A stretch of 64,000 bases of DNA from Actinoallomurus sp963799975 (GTDB lineage Bacteria; Actinomycetota; Actinomycetes; Streptosporangiales; Streptosporangiaceae): NCBI GenBank assembly GCA_963799975.1, contig CAWCZF010000006.1:1364001-1428000 (forward strand). Direction: 5' to 3'. The position numbers and the translations under genes are program-made. The notes below the pieces were generated by a model, which saw nothing but the letters and a program-made list of their open reading frames with translations, had not been told where the DNA came from and did not search any database. Each line of letters starts with the position of its first letter. Within the stretch, counting starts at the first letter, position 1. Below, in pieces: positions 8,489 to 16,834 of this stretch.

Positions 8489-9847
8489 GTGGACAGGCGC
8501 ATCTTCGGGTTGGAGAACGAGTACGGCGTTACGTGCACCTTCCGCGGGCAGCGGCGGTTGTCACCTGATGAGGTGGCGCGCTACCTGTTCCGCAGGGTGG
8601 TCTCGTGGGGCCGTAGCAGCAACGTGTTCCTGCGCAACGGGGCACGGCTGTACCTCGATGTCGGAAGTCATCCTGAGTACGCGACGCCCGAGTGCGACAG
8701 CGTCGACGAGCTCGTCGTACACGACAAGGCGGGTGAGCGAATCCTCGAGGGGCTGCTGGTCGACGCCGAGCGGCGCCTGCGCGAGGAGGGCATTGCCGGG
8801 GACATCTATCTCTTCAAGAACAACACCGACTCGGCCGGCAACTCCTACGGCTGTCATGAGAACTACCTGGTCGGGCGGCACGGAGAGTTCGGCCGCCTGG
8901 CCGACGTGCTGATCCCGTTCCTGGTCACGCGGCAGATCATCTGCGGTGCGGGCAAGGTCCTGCAGACGCCGCGCGGCGCGGTGTACTGCGTGAGCCAGCG
9001 GGCGGAGCACATCTGGGAGGGCGTGTCGTCGGCGACGACGCGGTCCCGGCCGATCATCAACACGCGTGACGAGCCGCACGCGGACGCCGAGCGCTTCCGC
9101 CGGCTGCACGTGATCGTCGGCGACTCGAACATGAGCGAGACGACGATGCTGCTCAAGGTCGGCGCGACCGACCTGGTGCTGCGGATGGTCGAGGCGGGCG
9201 TGGTGATGCGCGACCTGACGCTGGAGAACCCGATCCGGGCGATCCGCGAGGTCAGTCACGACATGACGGGGCGCCGCAAGGTGCGGCTGGCGAACGGCCG
9301 GGAGGCCAGTTCGCTGGAGATCCAGTCGGAGTACCTCGACAAGGCGCGTGACTTCGTGGACCGGCGCGGCGCGGATCCGGTGGTGCTGCGGGTGCTGGAC
9401 CTGTGGGAGCGGACCGTACGCGCGGTGGAGTCGGGCAATCTCGACATGGTGGCGCGGGAGATCGACTGGGTGACGAAATACCAGTTGATCGAGCGCTACC
9501 GCCACAAGTACGATCTGCCGCTGAGCTCGCCGCGGGTGGCGCAGCTCGATCTCGCCTACCACGACGTGCACCGGGGCCGCGGCCTGTACTACCTGCTGGA
9601 GCGGCGCGGCTCGGTGGACCGGGTGGCGCGGGATCTGGCGATCTTCGAGGCCAAGTCGGTGCCGCCGCAGACGACACGCGCGCGGCTGCGCGGGGAGTTC
9701 ATCCGGCGTGCGCAGGAGAAACGCCGGGACTTCACGGTGGACTGGGTGCACCTGAAACTCAATGACCAGGCCCAGCGCACGGTGCTGTGCAAGGACCCGT
9801 TCCGGTCGGTGGACGACCGGGTCGACAAGCTGATCGCGGGAATGTAG
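8489..9847 (+). CDS. pafA: Pup-protein ligase PafA
   Basis: A 452-residue ATP-dependent ligase that joins the C-terminal glutamate of Pup to substrate lysines. It is a homologue of Dop and glutamine synthetase: RRIFGLENEYGV at the N-terminus carries the catalytic glutamates, and KNNTDSAGNSYGCHENYLVG and RPIINTRDEPHAD are conserved. Unlike Dop it lacks the extra loop region after the first strand, as expected for a ligase. The start is GTG 8489, consistent with a leaderless transcript. Full length for the family. Confidence 0.96.
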   Translation: MDRRIFGLENEYGVTCTFRGQRRLSPDEVARYLFRRVVSWGRSSNVFLRNGARLYLDVGSHPEYATPECDSVDELVVHDKAGERILEGLLVDAERRLREEGIAGDIYLFKNNTDSAGNSYGCHENYLVGRHGEFGRLADVLIPFLVTRQIICGAGKVLQTPRGAVYCVSQRAEHIWEGVSSATTRSRPIINTRDEPHADAERFRRLHVIVGDSNMSETTMLLKVGATDLVLRMVEAGVVMRDLTLENPIRAIREVSHDMTGRRKVRLANGREASSLEIQSEYLDKARDFVDRRGADPVVLRVLDLWERTVRAVESGNLDMVAREIDWVTKYQLIERYRHKYDLPLSSPRVAQLDLAYHDVHRGRGLYYLLERRGSVDRVARDLAIFEAKSVPPQTTRARLRGEFIRRAQEKRRDFTVDWVHLKLNDQAQRTVLCKDPFRSVDDRVDKLIAGM

Positions 9848-9899
9848 TCGGCTACTCACGCTACCTTTAGGTGCCTGCTGCAAGGTTCTGAGCTGACTC

Positions 9900-11030
9900 A
9901 TGCCCGCGAAAACGGTGGAGAAGATGTCTGAAGTGGAAGGCCGCGAGGATGCGGAGACCGAGGAGACGCAGGAAGAGCCCCGGCCGAAGGTGAAGATGCC
10001 GCCGGCCAAGGACATCCGCCGCGGCGACTTCACTCCGCACGCGCTGGGCGCCAAGGGGCGTCCCGCGCCGCGTTCGGGCACGCGCAAGGCAGCCAAGCGC
10101 CGGAAGATCCTCTACGGGGCGGCGGCGGTCGTGGTCCTGGCCGGGGCGGTCACCGCGGGCGTCTGGTACGCGAACCTGCCGGCGCCGTCGGTGAAGTTCA
10201 AGGGCGCGTTCGGCAAGGCGCCGGCGGTGTCGGTGCCCAAGTCCAAGCCGGCCGCGAAGCAGGAGATCAAGGAGCTGATCCACGGTACGGGCCCGAAGGT
10301 CGGCGCGAGTGACTTCGTGGTGGCGCACCTGGTCGGCTACCAGTGGGCCGCCAAGAGCCACAAGGAGCTGCTGAACACCTTCAAGAAGGGCAAGCCCGCC
10401 ACGGGCACGGCGAACCAGCTCACGGGCCTGCCGGCGCTGGACAAGGCGCTCGTGGGCCGTACGCAGGGCACGCGGCTGGAGCTGACGCTGCCGTACAAGT
10501 CCGTCGGCGACCAGGTCGGCCAGGCGCTGCAACTGGCCAGCACCGACGACCTGGTGCTCGCGGTGGACGTGGTGAGCGCCTACGGCAAGAACGCCGTGGT
10601 CCAGGGCACGCAGCAACAGCTCGACGCGAAGCTTCCGCAGGTGACGCCGGGTGCGGTGGGTCAGCCGCCGACGGTCAAGGTCCCGTCGGGTGCGGCGCCG
10701 TCGGCGCTGGAGTCCAAGGTGCTCATCCAGGGCACGGGCGCGGCGGTGACGAAGGGCCAGACGCTGATCGCGCAGTACGACGGTGTGCTGTGGCGCGACG
10801 GCAAGGTGTTCGACTCGAGCTGGAAGCACGGCGCGCCGGCCGGGTTCCCGATCGGCGCGGGCCAGGTGATCCCGGGCTGGGACAAGACCCTCGTCGGGCA
10901 GAAGATCGGCAGCCGGGTGCTGCTGGTCGTGCCGCCCAAGGAGGGGTACGGCGCGAAGGGTTCGCCGCAGGCGGGCATCAAGGGCACCGACACGCTGGTG
11001 TTCGTCGTCGACATTCTCGGCGCGGTCTGA
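9900..11030 (+). CDS. membrane-anchored tandem FKBP-type peptidyl-prolyl isomerase
   Basis: A 376-residue protein with a charged cytoplasmic N-terminus (about 1-70), one membrane segment (ILYGAAAVVVLAGAVTAGVWYA, about 75-96) and two extracytoplasmic FKBP-like domains (about 115-235 and 255-376). The second carries the classic features: DGKVFDSSW, VIPGWDKTLVGQKIGSRVLL and PPKEGYG. The first is diverged in these positions and may be non-catalytic. The start may be ATG 9900 or ATG 9924. FKBPs next to pafA are usual in actinobacteria; a functional link with the proteasome is not shown. Confidence 0.85.
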   Translation: MPAKTVEKMSEVEGREDAETEETQEEPRPKVKMPPAKDIRRGDFTPHALGAKGRPAPRSGTRKAAKRRKILYGAAAVVVLAGAVTAGVWYANLPAPSVKFKGAFGKAPAVSVPKSKPAAKQEIKELIHGTGPKVGASDFVVAHLVGYQWAAKSHKELLNTFKKGKPATGTANQLTGLPALDKALVGRTQGTRLELTLPYKSVGDQVGQALQLASTDDLVLAVDVVSAYGKNAVVQGTQQQLDAKLPQVTPGAVGQPPTVKVPSGAAPSALESKVLIQGTGAAVTKGQTLIAQYDGVLWRDGKVFDSSWKHGAPAGFPIGAGQVIPGWDKTLVGQKIGSRVLLVVPPKEGYGAKGSPQAGIKGTDTLVFVVDILGAV

Positions 11031-11047
11031 TCGCGGGAGGTCGGTGA

Positions 11048-11953
11048 ATGCGGCGCGCGGCTGCGCTGGTTCCGCTCGTCCTGCTGGTGTCCGCGTGCAG
11101 CGGGGGCGGCCTGCCGGACGGGCTCAATGTGGCCGGCGCCGTCGGCCGCCAGCCGACGGTGACGATCCCGGGCTCCGGGCCGGCCGGCCGGCTGAAGGTC
11201 AAGACCCTGCACAAGGGCAGGGGCGTACGGGTCGCGGCGGGTGATCTGGTCGCGGCGGACTACGTCGGTTACCGCTGGAACGGCGGTGACCACCGGTTGG
11301 TCGCCAGCAGTTACGACTCGGGCCGGCCGGCGATGTTCCCGTACGGGCATCTGGTGCCGGGGCTGGACCGTGCGCTCGCCGGGCAGCGGCCCGGGGGGCG
11401 GGTGATGGCGGTGATCCCGCCGAGTCAGGGGTACGGCGCGAACGGCTACGCGCCGTTGCAGGTCGCGGGCGGCGACTCGATGGTGTTCGTGCTGGACGTC
11501 CTGGCGGCCTACCCCAACGGCGCGGCGGCACGTGGCATGGCACAGCCGCAGCGGGACGCGGGCCTGCCCCGGGTGACGACGGGTGCGACGCCGGCGATGA
11601 CGATTCCGCCGGCGCGGCCGCCGGGGCGTCTCGCGGTGCGCACGATCGTGCGGGGGACCGGCCCGGTGGTGCAGGCCCGTCAGCTGGTCGTCTATCACGA
11701 CCTGGGGCGGATCTGGCGTGACGGCAAGGTGTTCGAGTCCTCGCGGGGCCGCGGCCATCCGGACTCGGTGGTGGTCGGCGCGCGGCAGATGCTCGCCGGG
11801 TGGGATCGCGCGGTCGTGGGGCAGCCGGTCGGCAGCCGGGTGCTCGTGGTGGTGCCGCCGGGCGACGGGTACGGCGCGAAGGGCCATGCGGCGTCCGGGA
11901 TCACCCGCGGCGACACGCTGGCGTTCGTGATCGACATCCTCGCGGCGTACTGA
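11048..11953 (+). CDS. tandem FKBP-type peptidyl-prolyl isomerase lipoprotein
   Basis: A 301-residue secreted lipoprotein: short basic N-terminus, hydrophobic stretch and a lipobox LVSAC with the modified cysteine at residue 17. Two FKBP domains follow (about 40-155 and 175-301). Both keep the VxGLDRALAGQ/MLAGWDRAVVGQ and PPxxGYGA/PPGDGYGAKG signatures, although the Asp-Phe-Asp part of the pocket is replaced in the first (SSYDSGR) and partly in the second (FESSRGR). It lies 17 bases after the membrane-bound FKBP gene, of which it looks like a duplicate. Confidence 0.85.
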   Translation: MRRAAALVPLVLLVSACSGGGLPDGLNVAGAVGRQPTVTIPGSGPAGRLKVKTLHKGRGVRVAAGDLVAADYVGYRWNGGDHRLVASSYDSGRPAMFPYGHLVPGLDRALAGQRPGGRVMAVIPPSQGYGANGYAPLQVAGGDSMVFVLDVLAAYPNGAAARGMAQPQRDAGLPRVTTGATPAMTIPPARPPGRLAVRTIVRGTGPVVQARQLVVYHDLGRIWRDGKVFESSRGRGHPDSVVVGARQMLAGWDRAVVGQPVGSRVLVVVPPGDGYGAKGHAASGITRGDTLAFVIDILAAY

Positions 11954-11991
11954 CCCGCGGCGCAGTTCCCGCCGGGTTCTGGCCGCGTCCC

Positions 11992-11997
11992 TAGAAT
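11992..11997 (+). promoter_or_regulatory. -10 box of a leaderless regulator gene
   Basis: TAGAAT lies seven bases before GTG 12005, with no Shine-Dalgarno. This is one of the best matches to a -10 element in the window. Confidence 0.55.
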
Positions 11998-12004
11998 CGG
12001 GCGC

Positions 12005-12676
12005 GTGAGCGATGTCGAGGCCATCACGGCCCTGGGCGATCCGGTACGCCGGCGGCTGTATGACTACGTGGTCGCCCAGGATCATGAGGTGGGCCGGGCG
12101 GAGGCCGCCGACGCGGCGGGGATCCAGCGGACGCTGGCCGCCTTTCATCTCGACCGGCTGGCCGGCGCGGGCCTGCTCGACGTGGTGTTCCGCCGCCCGC
12201 CGGGCAAGGCGGGGCCGGGCGCGGGCCGTCCCGCCAAGCTCTACCGCCGGTCGGCGGCCGACCATGCCGTGAGCCTGCCGCCGCGCGACTACGTGACCGC
12301 GGCCGGGCTGCTCGCCGAGGTGGTGGCCGCGCTGGGGGGCGAGGCGGACCTGGAGAAGGTCGCGCGGCGGCACGGGCTGGCGGCGGGCGCGGCGGAGCTG
12401 CACCGGGGCGCGCGGGACGGCGCCGGCGGCGGTGCGGACGTCGAGGAGGCGCTGGCCCGGCAGGGGTACGCGCCGTACCGCGAGGGCGAGGCGATCCGGC
12501 TGCGCAACTGCCCCTTCCACGTGTTGTCCCGCGAGTTCCCGCCGATGGTGTGCGGCATGAACCTGGCCCTGGTCGAGGGCCTGATCGACGGTCTGGGTGA
12601 GGGCGGCCGGTCCGTACGGCTGCGGCCGATGCCGGGGGAGTGCTGCGTCGAGATCTCTAAAAACAATGATGATTGA
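12005..12676 (+). CDS. ArsR/SufR-like winged-helix regulator with cysteine-rich C-terminus
   Basis: A 223-residue protein with an N-terminal winged helix (residues 1-85: ITALGDPVRRRLYDYVVAQ, then the recognition-helix region AADAAGIQRTLAAFHLDRL and a GRPAKLYRR wing). The C-terminal half has a cysteine pattern, NCPFH..., MVCGMN... and GECCVEI, like that of SufR-type regulators that bind an Fe-S cluster. Whether it binds a cluster is inference. Its stop codon lies inside a strong dyad (12655-12684) that also covers a TTGACA box before the DUF3291 gene, so it probably controls that gene. Confidence 0.75.
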   Translation: MSDVEAITALGDPVRRRLYDYVVAQDHEVGRAEAADAAGIQRTLAAFHLDRLAGAGLLDVVFRRPPGKAGPGAGRPAKLYRRSAADHAVSLPPRDYVTAAGLLAEVVAALGGEADLEKVARRHGLAAGAAELHRGARDGAGGGADVEEALARQGYAPYREGEAIRLRNCPFHVLSREFPPMVCGMNLALVEGLIDGLGEGGRSVRLRPMPGECCVEISKNNDD

Positions 12677-12684
12677 CATTAGAG
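12655..12684. promoter_or_regulatory. inverted repeat / probable operator upstream of the DUF3291 gene
   Basis: CTCTAA at 12655-12660 pairs with TTAGAG at 12679-12684, and an inner pair CAAT/ATTG lies at 12664-12667 and 12672-12675, giving 10 of 13 matching positions per arm. The dyad overlaps TTGACA at 12673-12678, a -35-like box. It is AT-rich in a GC-rich genome. Likely the binding site of the adjacent winged-helix regulator. Confidence 0.6.
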
Positions 12685-12709
12685 TGTCCGCGATGGTCTG
12701 CTGTCGCCC

Positions 12710-13156
12710 ATGACGGATCATCACCTCGCCCAGCTCAACCTCGGCCGGCTGCGGCATCCCCTCGACGCGCCCGAGTCGGCCGGGTTCGTGGCCGGCCTGG
12801 CGCCCATCAACGCCCTGGCCGACGCGGCGCCCGGCTTCGTCTGGCGCCTGACCGGGGAGGGCAGCGACGACGCGACCGCGATCCGCCCGTACGGGGACGA
12901 CGTGATGGTCAACATGTCCGTCTGGGAGTCGCGCGAGGCCCTGTGGAACTACGTCTACCGCACCGAGCACCTGGAGTTGATGCGGCGCCGCCGCGAGTGG
13001 TTCGTTCGCGCCGAGGAGCCGTTCACGGTGCTGTGGTGGGTGCCCGCCGGTCACCGGCCGCCGGTGGCCGAGGCCCTCGCCCGCCTCGAACGCCTGCGCG
13101 AGGCGGGCCCGGGCCCGGAGGCGTTCACCTTCCGCGAGCCGTACGACCGTCCGTGA
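12710..13156 (+). CDS. DUF3291 family protein (dimeric alpha/beta-barrel fold)
   Basis: A 148-residue cytoplasmic protein of the DUF3291 family, related in fold to ABM/EthD-like small monooxygenases. Visible family features are AQLNLGRLRHPLD at the start, LADAAPGFVWRL, MVNMSVWESREALWNYVYRTEH and the Trp-rich VLWWVPAGH. The substrate is unknown. It lies 33 bases after the regulator gene. Its TGA stop is the first three bases of repeat copy 2. Confidence 0.8.
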   Translation: MTDHHLAQLNLGRLRHPLDAPESAGFVAGLAPINALADAAPGFVWRLTGEGSDDATAIRPYGDDVMVNMSVWESREALWNYVYRTEHLELMRRRREWFVRAEEPFTVLWWVPAGHRPPVAEALARLERLREAGPGPEAFTFREPYDRP

Positions 13157-13180
13157 TCTACAATGTAAAGGCGTCAGCCG
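13154..13180 (+). repeat. dispersed intergenic repeat, copy 2
   Basis: TGATCTACAATGTAAAGGCG followed by TCAGCCG, in the 17-base gap between two convergent genes. The repeat supplies both stop codons: its first TGA ends the DUF3291 gene and its TCA at 13174-13176 is the complement of the DUF3866 stop. Confidence 0.8.
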
Positions 13181-14244
13181 AGCAGCGCCGCGGTGTGCCG
13201 TCCGGCGGCGGCGGCGGTGAGGAACCCCGCCAGATCCTCCTCCAGCCCGCGGCCCATCGTCGACAGGCGCACCGGCGAGGCGCGCAGGGCCTCCTCCAGG
13301 CCCGCGATCGGCACCCGCACGAGCTCGTGGCGTTCGCCGAGCGGCTCGGCCTGCGCGCGCACGCGGTCGCCGAACTCCCCGGGCAGCTCGGGCACGACGA
13401 CCTGCGCGCGTGCCAGGGCGACCCGGCCGTACGCGGTGAGGCTGTGGTGGGAGACCCCGAGGTGGCGTTCGCGCGCGTCGGCCTCGCTGACCCGCAGCGA
13501 GGCCACCGGGCGGCCGCCCAGGACGCCCGCGGCGTTTACGGCCTCGCCCGCCGACACGCCCGAGAATCCCCATCGGGTGCCGGTGCCGAGGTTGCCGGGT
13601 CCCTGGGCGACGACCGCGACCTCCGCCTCGAGGACGAGGCGGGCGGCGAGCAGGCCCGTGTGCAGGGTCACCGCCTCCAGGTCGCCGCCGAACGCCTGCC
13701 CGGCCGTGACGACCGCGGCGAGCGAGCCCGCCTCGCGCAGCGCCGCCGCCGAGCGGGAGAACCACGACGGCAGCGCACCGCCGTCCGGCATGACGTACAC
13801 GACGCGCGTCCCGGGCCGGTCCCGGTGCAGCCCGGCGATGATCGCCGGTAGCGCCGAGTGCAGGTCGGCCACGACCACCGGCATGCCGCCGACCGAGTCG
13901 GCCTCGCGGAGCAGCTCGTGGTGTGCCGAGTCCTGCTCGTCGGCGCCGAGCACGGTCGCCTGGAGCGGCGTGTAGCGCGCCTTGACCAGGTGGCCCGGCC
14001 CGGAGGGGTCGGGGGGCAGGCGGTCGGGGAGGGCGACGACCATGGCGTACCCTCCGGTGCCGAGCCCCATGGCGAGCGCCGTGGTGTTCAGCAGTACGGC
14101 GTCGCCCGGCCGGGGCGACCCGACCAGCGCCGGGTAGGCCAGGGCGCGCGCCGGACCGTCGTTTTCGATCTCTACGTCGAGTTCGACCGCTCCGGGCCAC
14201 TCCCGGCGTATCTTGACAACCGTGCCTTTGCGCCATCGGATCAC
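13174..14244 (-). CDS. DUF3866 family protein
   Basis: A 356-residue protein matching the DUF3866 family of unknown function, commonly found next to pafB in actinobacteria. The N-terminal part is rich in beta strands (about 1-90). A phosphosugar/nucleotide-fold-like region follows with GPGNLGTGTRWGFSG near residue 220 and VSHHSLTAYGR near 275. There are no membrane segments. GTG 14244 is chosen because a longer form from 14301 would overlap pafB. It is divergent from pafB with a 50-base shared upstream region. Confidence 0.8.
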   Translation of the reverse strand: MIRWRKGTVVKIRREWPGAVELDVEIENDGPARALAYPALVGSPRPGDAVLLNTTALAMGLGTGGYAMVVALPDRLPPDPSGPGHLVKARYTPLQATVLGADEQDSAHHELLREADSVGGMPVVVADLHSALPAIIAGLHRDRPGTRVVYVMPDGGALPSWFSRSAAALREAGSLAAVVTAGQAFGGDLEAVTLHTGLLAARLVLEAEVAVVAQGPGNLGTGTRWGFSGVSAGEAVNAAGVLGGRPVASLRVSEADARERHLGVSHHSLTAYGRVALARAQVVVPELPGEFGDRVRAQAEPLGERHELVRVPIAGLEEALRASPVRLSTMGRGLEEDLAGFLTAAAAGRHTAALLG

Positions 14245-14294
14245 CCGCCAACGGTAGCGTCGGGGGTCACCGGGACGGGTAAGAAGGAGAGCCG

Positions 14295-15239
14295 ATGTCA
14301 CGCCGCAAGACCGAGCGGTTGCTCAATCTCGTGGTGTGCCTGCTGGCCACCCGCCGCTATCTCACCGCCGAGCAGATCCGCCATGCCGTGCCCGGCTATC
14401 CGGACGGCTCCGAGGCGTTCAAGCGCATGTTCGAGCGCGACAAGGAGGAGCTGCGCGAGCTCGGCGTCCCGCTGGAGACCGGCAGCGACGGCGACGAGGA
14501 GGCCGGCTACCGCATCCAGCGCCAGGCGTACGAGCTGCCGGAGATCCAGCTGAACCCGGACGAGGCCGCCGTGCTCGGCCTGGCCGCACGTGTCTGGCAG
14601 CGCGCCAGCCTCGCCGAGGCCGCCTCGGGCGCGCTGCTGAAGCTGCGCGCCGCCGGGGTGGACACCGCCGAGGCCGCCTCACTCGGCATCGAGCCGCGTG
14701 TCGACACCCACGAGCCGGCCTTCCCCGACCTGTGGCGCGCCGTGCGCGACCGGCGGCCGGTGGCCTTCGACTACCAGGGCATCGGGCGCAGCGCGCCGCA
14801 GCGCCGCCACCTGGAGCCCTGGGGCGTGGTGAGCCGCCGCGGCCGCTGGTACGCCGCGGGCCACGACCGCGACCGCGGGCAGGTACGGGTGTTCCGGCTC
14901 AGCCGGATCCTGGGCGCCGTCGTCCCGGACGGCCCGGTGGGCACGGTCACGGTGCCCGAGGACGCCGACGTACGCGAGATCGTGGCCTCCAGCGGCGCCC
15001 CGGCCCCGGACCGGCGCACCGCCACGGTGCGGCTGCGCCGCGGGGCCGCGCACGGCATCCGCCGCTGGGCGGCCGGCATAGACCACGCCGAGGGCGACTG
15101 GGACGTCGCGGAGCTGGGCTTCGCCGACGTCGACCGGCTCGTGGACTACCTCGCCGGGTTCGCCGACGACGTCGTCGTCGTCGGCCCGCCCGACGTGCGC
15201 GACGCGATGATCCAGCAACTGAAGGCGGTCCTCGCATGA
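14295..15239 (+). CDS. pafB: WYL-domain transcriptional regulator PafB
   Basis: A 314-residue regulator with an N-terminal winged helix (about 1-70, with KRMFERDKEELRELGVPLE), a central WYL domain with the HLEPWGVVSRRGRWYAAGHD signature, and a C-terminal WCX extension. In mycobacteria PafB and PafC form a complex that activates the LexA/RecA-independent DNA-damage response. It is preceded by AAGGAGA at 14284-14290 and followed 52 bases later by pafC. Confidence 0.92.
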   Translation: MSRRKTERLLNLVVCLLATRRYLTAEQIRHAVPGYPDGSEAFKRMFERDKEELRELGVPLETGSDGDEEAGYRIQRQAYELPEIQLNPDEAAVLGLAARVWQRASLAEAASGALLKLRAAGVDTAEAASLGIEPRVDTHEPAFPDLWRAVRDRRPVAFDYQGIGRSAPQRRHLEPWGVVSRRGRWYAAGHDRDRGQVRVFRLSRILGAVVPDGPVGTVTVPEDADVREIVASSGAPAPDRRTATVRLRRGAAHGIRRWAAGIDHAEGDWDVAELGFADVDRLVDYLAGFADDVVVVGPPDVRDAMIQQLKAVLA

Positions 15240-15291
15240 GCGGGCGGAGTAACGAGCCCCAGACGGTCATTCACGCCGCGAAGGAGAGCCC

Positions 15292-16230
15292 ATGAGCTCG
15301 GCCGACCGTCTCACCCGGCTGCTCGCCCTCGTCCCGTACGTCGTCAGCCGCAGCTCGGTCAGCGTCGCCGAGGCCGCCGCGGCGTTCGAGGTCAGCGAGA
15401 AGCAGCTGATCGACGACCTGAACCTCCTGTGGTGCGTCGAGCTGCGCGCACCCGACCCGTACTGCCCGATCGACCTGTCCTATGAGGGCGGCGAGATCGT
15501 GGTGAGCGAGGCCGAGTCGATCAGCCGCCCGCTGCGTCTCGACGTGGACGAGGCGGCCGCGCTGCTCGTGGCGCTGCGCACCCTCGCGGAGATCCCCGGC
15601 CGCGGCGACGCGCTGAGCCGCGTGATCGCCAAGCTGGAGACCGCCGCCGGCGCCGCCGCGCGGCCGAGCAGCCAGGTGTCGGTGCAGGTGGACGTGCGCC
15701 CGGACGTCCTCGTACGCGTGCGCGCGGGCCTGGACGAGGGCCGGCGGCTGCGGATGACCTACTACGTGCCCGGGCGCGACGAGAACACCGAGCGCGACGT
15801 CGACCCCATGCGGCTGATCCTGGTCGACGGCTGGTCCTACCTGGAGGGCTGGTGCCGCAAGGCCGAGGCGGTACGGCTCTTCCGGCTCGACCGCATCGTG
15901 GCGCTGGCCGTGCTCGAGGTGGCCGCGAGCATCCCCGAGGACGCCGAGCCGGTCGACCTCGACCGTGGCCTGTTCCGGCCGTCAGCCGACGACGTCAACG
16001 TCGTGCTCGAGCTGACCCCGGCGGGCCGCTGGGTCGCCGACCACTATCCCTGCGAGAGCGTGACCGAGCTGGGTGAGGGGCGGCTGCGCGTGGAGCTGCG
16101 CACTCGCGACACCCGCTGGGTGCGCCGGCTGGCGCTGCGACTCGCCGGCTCCGGCGCGATCCTGTCCCCGGAGAGCCTGGCCGCGCAGGTGCGCGACGAC
16201 GCCGAACGCGCGCTCGGGCTGTACGCCTAG
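15292..16230 (+). CDS. pafC: WYL-domain transcriptional regulator PafC
   Basis: A 312-residue paralogue of PafB with the same layout: winged helix (about 1-60), WYL domain with RLILVDGWSYLEGWCRKAEAV near residue 165-190, and a WCX C-terminus. It is the partner of PafB in the DNA-damage response. AAGGAGA upstream of ATG 15292 is the Shine-Dalgarno. Located in the usual pafB-pafC-tatA-tatC order. Confidence 0.92.
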   Translation: MSSADRLTRLLALVPYVVSRSSVSVAEAAAAFEVSEKQLIDDLNLLWCVELRAPDPYCPIDLSYEGGEIVVSEAESISRPLRLDVDEAAALLVALRTLAEIPGRGDALSRVIAKLETAAGAAARPSSQVSVQVDVRPDVLVRVRAGLDEGRRLRMTYYVPGRDENTERDVDPMRLILVDGWSYLEGWCRKAEAVRLFRLDRIVALAVLEVAASIPEDAEPVDLDRGLFRPSADDVNVVLELTPAGRWVADHYPCESVTELGEGRLRVELRTRDTRWVRRLALRLAGSGAILSPESLAAQVRDDAERALGLYA

Positions 16231-16252
16231 GCGGCCCGTGTAGTCTCCCGGT

Positions 16253-16441
16253 GTGCTGTGGGGAATGTTCTTCATCGGGCTGTCCGTGGCCGGGCTGGCC
16301 GTCGTCGCGTTCTGCGCCGGCCGGGTCTTCGTGGCCGTCCGCGGCCTCGGCCGTGAACTCCAGCGCACTAGGGAGCGGCTGGAGCCGAAACGCATCGCCC
16401 TGCACGGCGCGGCTCGGAGTCTGGAGCGGGCGCGGGAGTGA
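16253..16441 (+). CDS. small single-pass membrane protein
   Basis: A 62-residue protein with one hydrophobic segment at the N-terminus (about residues 2-27) and a basic/charged helix after it (LGRELQRTRERLEPKR). The start GTG 16253 follows TAGTCT at 16241-16246 by six bases, so it is probably leaderless. Small proteins of this kind often lie between pafC and tatA in actinobacteria; the function is unknown and it could be an accessory of the Tat system. Confidence 0.65.
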   Translation: MLWGMFFIGLSVAGLAVVAFCAGRVFVAVRGLGRELQRTRERLEPKRIALHGAARSLERARE

Positions 16442-16501
16442 GTCCCCGAGGGGGACGGCGTAACATCGGGAAAGTACCGGCCACTGCTGAAGAGGACTGT
16501 C

Positions 16502-16813
16502 ATGGATCTTGGCCCGTGGGAGATCGCGATCATCGCGGTCGTCATTCTGGTGCTGTTCGGCTCGGCGAAGCTGCCCCAGGCGGCGCGTTCGCTCGGACGT
16601 TCGATGCGCATCTTCAAGTCCGAGACCAAGGGCCTGATCGGCGACGATGACGACGACCGGCGCGGCGAGCCGCAGGACGCACGCGAGCAGGCCGCGCGCC
16701 TGCGCGCCGAGGCGGCGCGGCTGGAGGCCCAGTCAGGCCGTCAGCTGAGCCCCCCGAGCGAGAGCGACAGCGCCGCGCCGCTGCGGCAGACGGAGCACGG
16801 CAAGCAGTCCTGA
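16502..16813 (+). CDS. tatA: Sec-independent translocase subunit TatA
   Basis: A 103-residue protein with a short N-terminal membrane helix (GPWEIAIIAVVILVLFG), the FG hinge, an amphipathic helix (KLPQAARSLGRSMRIFKSE) and a polar C-terminal tail. TatA oligomers form the pore for folded proteins with twin-arginine signals. tatC follows 21 bases downstream. Confidence 0.95.
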   Translation: MDLGPWEIAIIAVVILVLFGSAKLPQAARSLGRSMRIFKSETKGLIGDDDDDRRGEPQDAREQAARLRAEAARLEAQSGRQLSPPSESDSAAPLRQTEHGKQS

Positions 16814-16834
16814 CGAGCCGGAGCCCTAACTCAC

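Noticed and set aside
12652..12690. Intrinsic terminator reading of the dyad after the regulator gene
   Set aside because: The arms are AT-rich with mismatches and a gap, no T-run follows, and a TTGACA box overlaps; an operator fits better.
10661..14251. 1196-residue minus-strand open frame across the FKBP, regulator and DUF3291 genes
   Set aside because: Antisense to several well-supported genes; its composition is Arg/Pro/His-rich and no motif is seen.
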